50,753 nt of DNA, from contig CACYXC010000020.1 in assembly GCA_902778285.1 (NCBI GenBank), positions 1-50,753 on the forward strand, in the 5' to 3' direction. A program made the position numbers and the translations under genes. Source of the DNA: Oscillospiraceae bacterium. GTDB taxonomy: Bacteria > Bacillota > Clostridia > Oscillospirales > Oscillospiraceae. Numbering within the stretch: position 1 is the first letter of the stretch; every line of letters begins with the position of its first letter. This document shows, one piece after another, positions 48,332-50,753 of this stretch. The notes beneath the pieces were generated by a model. It worked only from the letters and a program-made list of their open reading frames with translations, did no database searches and was not told the DNA's origin.

Positions 48332-48360
48332 TTGACTTTATCAATGCAGCGTGTTAGTAT
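48332..48360 (+). promoter_or_regulatory. Promoter of the riboswitch-lysA unit
   Basis: -35 TTGACT at 48332-48337, 17-base spacer, -10 TAGTAT at 48355-48360, immediately before the riboswitch aptamer. Confidence 0.7.
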
Positions 48361-48364
48361 GTCA

Positions 48365-48591
48365 GCGGTCGAAAGAGGTGCGGTGTCCATCAGTAGCCTC
48401 CGGCAGGGCAGGCAGCCGCCGGAGGGGAAAGGGGCCACCGCCGAAGCGTCGGTCCCCGTGCCTGCGGGGCCGCCGCTGGGGTCATGGAGAAGATCCATGG
48501 CACTGTCACGGAGGGTAAGACGTGGAGCGCTGTCGACTGCCGCAGGGTATCCCTGCTCATGGCCGCTCCACGGGAGCGGTTTTTGTTTTTT
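48365..48591 (+). promoter_or_regulatory. Lysine riboswitch (L box)
   Basis: The aptamer spans 48365-48540, closed by the P1 stem GCGGTCGA / TCGACTGC. Conserved L-box blocks are in order: AGAGGTGCG, CATCAGTAG, GAGGGGAAAGG, GCCGAAGC, CGCTGGGGTC and CACTGTCACGG. The terminator at 48563-48591 follows, then lysA. Lysine binding should favour termination and switch off diaminopimelate decarboxylase, the last step of lysine synthesis. Confidence 0.93.
48563..48591 (+). terminator. Riboswitch expression-platform terminator
   Basis: CCGCTCC, loop ACG.., GGAGCGG, then TTTTTGTTTTTT. It ends 16 bases before the lysA ATG. Confidence 0.88.
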
Positions 48592-48607
48592 ACGGAGGTC
48601 ATCACCC

Positions 48608-49903
48608 ATGCTCAGCGACAACATTTCCCGCGCCGCCGACGGAAGCCTGCGCTTTGCCGGGCAGAGCGTCCCCGCGCTGGCCGAACACTACGGCACGCCT
48701 CTCTACCTGATGGACGAGGAGCGCATCCGCGCCAACTGCCGCATGTATCTTGACGCCTTCCGCGCGGCCTTCGGCGGCGCGGCCCTCCCCCTCTACGCGG
48801 GCAAGGCCGCCTCCTTCAAACAGATGTACCGCATCATGGCCGCCGAGGGCATGGGCGTGGAGGCGGTCTCGCAGGGGGAGATCCACACCGCGCTGTCGGT
48901 GGGCTATCCCGCCGGGCGCATCTACTTCCACGGCGACGGCAAGACCCCGGCAGACGTCCGCTTTGCCATGGAGCACGGGATCGGCTGCTTTATCGTGGAC
49001 AACGAGCACGAGCTCGCGCTGGTGGACGCCGAGGCCCGCCGCCTCGGGCGGCGGCAGAAGGTGCTGCTGCGCATCACGCCGGGCATTGACCCGCATACCT
49101 ACGAGGCCGTCAACACCGGCACGGTTGACGTGAAGTTCGGCGTCCCGCTCGAGACCGGGCAGGCCTTCGCCTTCGTGCAGGAGGCGCTGGCGCTCGAGGG
49201 GCTGGAGGTCGCGGGGCTGCACTGCCATGTGGGCTCCATGGTCTTCGACGAGGACGTGTTCGAGCGGACGCTCGACATCATGGTCGGCTTCATGGCCTCG
49301 CTGTACCGCAGTCTGGGCTTCGTGACGCGGGAGCTGAACGTGGGCGGCGGCTACGGCGTGCGCTATCTGGAGAGTGACAGGCAGGCGGACATCCCCGCCC
49401 GTATCGCCGCGGTCGCGGCGCATCTGAAGCAACTGTGCGCCGACGCCGGGCTGCCCCTCCCCTTCTTCCTGATGGAGCCGGGGCGCAGCATCGTCGCCGA
49501 CGCGGGGATGACGGTCTACACCGTCTCCACCGTCAAGCACATCCCCGGCTTCAAGCGCTACGCGATCGTCGACGGCGGCATGGGCGACAACCCGCGCTAT
49601 TGCCTGTACCAGGCGCGGTATACGGTCCTGCACGCCGACCGCGGGGCGGAGAACGAGGTGATCTTCGACCTCGCCGGTCGCTGCTGCGAAAGCGGCGACA
49701 TCATCCAGCCCGCGATCCCGCTGCCAGCGGACACGCGGCCCGGCGAGCACATCGCCGTCTGCACCACCGGCGCCTACAACTACTCCATGGCCTCCAACTA
49801 CAACCGGCTGGGCCGCCCGCCGGTGGTCATGCTCCGCGGCGGTGAAAGCTATGTGGCCGTGCGGCGCGAGAGCATCGAGGATCTCTGCGCGCTCGATCTG
49901 TGA
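48608..49903 (+). CDS. lysA: Diaminopimelate decarboxylase
   Basis: 431 residues, PLP-dependent alanine-racemase fold. The PLP lysine is in LYAGKAASFKQMYR; further landmarks are HCHVGSMV, LNVGGGYGVRY, MEPGRSIVADAG and the C-terminal CTTGAYNYSMASNYN. It converts meso-diaminopimelate to lysine. The ATG at 48608 (after GGAGGTC) is chosen because longer readings run through the riboswitch. Control by the upstream lysine riboswitch fits the role. Confidence 0.96.
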   Translation: MLSDNISRAADGSLRFAGQSVPALAEHYGTPLYLMDEERIRANCRMYLDAFRAAFGGAALPLYAGKAASFKQMYRIMAAEGMGVEAVSQGEIHTALSVGYPAGRIYFHGDGKTPADVRFAMEHGIGCFIVDNEHELALVDAEARRLGRRQKVLLRITPGIDPHTYEAVNTGTVDVKFGVPLETGQAFAFVQEALALEGLEVAGLHCHVGSMVFDEDVFERTLDIMVGFMASLYRSLGFVTRELNVGGGYGVRYLESDRQADIPARIAAVAAHLKQLCADAGLPLPFFLMEPGRSIVADAGMTVYTVSTVKHIPGFKRYAIVDGGMGDNPRYCLYQARYTVLHADRGAENEVIFDLAGRCCESGDIIQPAIPLPADTRPGEHIAVCTTGAYNYSMASNYNRLGRPPVVMLRGGESYVAVRRESIEDLCALDL

Positions 49904-49929
49904 GGCTGCGATCGTTCACAAAAAGTGCA

Positions 49930-49958
49930 TTGTTTCAGGCGCTCTTGTGCGGTATACT
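49930..49958 (+). promoter_or_regulatory. Promoter of the small secreted protein gene
   Basis: -35 TTGTTT at 49930-49935, 17-base spacer, -10 TATACT at 49953-49958, 42 bases before the ATG at 50000. Confidence 0.6.
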
Positions 49959-49999
49959 ACAGGCAGGACAGAAAGCCAGGGGCAAAGGAGTACAATACC

Positions 50000-50605
50000 A
50001 TGAGAAAAAACAGGATCATCACCTCGCTTGCGCTGACGGCCGCCGCCGCGCTGGCTGCCGGCGTCGCAACGCTTCTGAAAAAGCTGCCCGAGGAGGCCGC
50101 GGCACCCGCTCCCGCCGCGCCGAAGGCTCCCGCCGTGCCCAAGATGCGCATGTGCGGAAGCTACAGCTTCATCTCCGGCAATCAGGACGCCGTGACCGTG
50201 GAGCTCGGCATGGACTACGACGGGGAGAATTACAGCTTCGTCGTCATTGAGGATGAGTTCCCCAGCTATTCCAGCGACTCCCATGTGGCCGTGGTCTACG
50301 GCAAAGACTTCAACATGCAGATCGAGTACGCCGCCTTCTTCCCCGGGGAGGATTTCGCCGCCCACTGCAGGGCCCTTGCCGAGAAGTATCAGGGCGTCGG
50401 CCCCGTGCGCTACGGCAGTCTGGAGGGCATCCGCTTCCTCGACGGCGACAACGTGTGCCTCGCTCTGCCCATCCCCGGCGACATGCACAGCTATGTGCTG
50501 GTGACGCTGATGAAGAACCCGGACTACGACGAGGACTACACGAGCCTGCCCGAGCACCCCGACGTGCGCTACATGCTCTCCTCGCTCCGCTTCCAGACCC
50601 TGTGA
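50000..50605 (+). CDS. Small secreted or membrane-anchored protein, function unknown
   Basis: 201 residues. An N-terminal hydrophobic segment (about 8-24, rich in Ala) without lipobox cysteine is followed by an Ala/Pro spacer (33-48) and a mostly beta domain (MCGSYSFISGNQDAVTVELG.., DYDEDYTSLPEHPDVRYML). I do not recognise a family. The start at 50000 follows AAAGGAG; an upstream in-frame ATG at 49925 lies over the promoter. Followed by a family C element. Confidence 0.75.
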   Translation: MRKNRIITSLALTAAAALAAGVATLLKKLPEEAAAPAPAAPKAPAVPKMRMCGSYSFISGNQDAVTVELGMDYDGENYSFVVIEDEFPSYSSDSHVAVVYGKDFNMQIEYAAFFPGEDFAAHCRALAEKYQGVGPVRYGSLEGIRFLDGDNVCLALPIPGDMHSYVLVTLMKNPDYDEDYTSLPEHPDVRYMLSSLRFQTL

Positions 50606-50623
50606 ACAGAAGCAAACGATACG

Positions 50624-50753
50624 AAGGCGAGACCGCAAAATGCGGTCTCGCCTTAAGCTGTCGACAAAGTGTCGACAGCTTGAAAATCAAAAATGAGAAC
50701 TCCCCAAAAAGTTCTCATTTTTGAGTATATCAATCGCGAGAGGGAATAACCAA
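50624..50753 (+). repeat. Terminator-flanked hairpin element, family C, copy 5 (cut by window end)
   Basis: Local hairpin AAGGCGAGACCGCA / TGCGGTCTCGCCTT (50624-50654), then a core that is identical for about 97 bases to that of the 43373 copy. The second flanking hairpin is expected beyond the window. Confidence 0.88.

Overview
The window is high-GC DNA with Firmicutes-type signals: strong GGAGG ribosome binding sites, TTGACA/TATAAT promoters, many intrinsic terminators and a lysine riboswitch. The gene set is that of a strict anaerobe: a trimeric electron-bifurcating-type [FeFe] hydrogenase, a TM1266-type hydrogenase regulator, phosphate acetyltransferase, and ferredoxin-type redox proteins. 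Together with very dense palindromic repeats this suggests a gut clostridium of the Oscillospiraceae/Ruminococcaceae kind. Genus and species cannot be read from the sequence.

Layout. 0.1-1.6 kb: M32 carboxypeptidase. 1.8-4.1 kb (minus): acyl-activating ligase, dedicated acyl carrier protein and acyl-ACP thioesterase in a tight operon. 4.3-8.6 kb (plus, divergent): a flavoprotein strongly resembling the Propionibacterium (Cutibacterium) acnes polyunsaturated fatty acid isomerase, a phytoene-desaturase/retinol-saturase-like flavoprotein, and an FAD/NAD/[2Fe-2S] reductase. I read these two operons together as a candidate fatty-acid isomerisation and hydrogenation locus. 9.0-11.3 kb: a guanylate-kinase-like protein with a broken P-loop, an SDR and a VUT/YhhQ transporter. 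11.5-15.6 kb (minus): hydrogenase hydABC. Divergent from it at 15.7-18.6 kb: a strong promoter, a structured leader, a TM1266-like regulator and an NMT1-type ABC transporter. 18.9-20.6 kb: MBL-fold protein and nitroreductase. 20.9-24.2 kb: a small island flanked by copies of the 3' end of tRNA-Pro, carrying one full and one truncated lipoprotein. 24.6-38.1 kb: membrane and secreted proteins, an aldo/keto reductase, RlmB, a giant P-type-ATPase-like membrane protein, a phosphodiester glycosidase and a two-component system. 38.4-47.1 kb: GIY-YIG protein, LepA, an HTH regulator, Pta, TadA, a phosphotransferase, a phosphoribosyltransferase, a PHP protein, a MATE transporter and a cytidylate-kinase-like protein. 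47.2-48.2 kb: five tRNA genes (Lys, Gln, His, Arg, Gly) on the minus strand. 48.3-50.6 kb: lysine-riboswitch-controlled lysA and a small secreted protein.

The most unusual feature is the repeat landscape. One family (five copies) is a 130-165 bp core made of hairpins. In all four complete copies it lies between two copies of a terminator-like hairpin whose sequence differs from locus to locus but matches on the two sides. It looks like an element that inserts at terminators and duplicates them. A second family (five copies) is a two-hairpin module that starts right after stop codons or directly at tRNA CCA ends, in the orientation of transcription. Further palindromic families and inverted copies of tRNA 3' halves fill other gaps. 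No CRISPR array, rRNA operon, integrase or transposase was seen.
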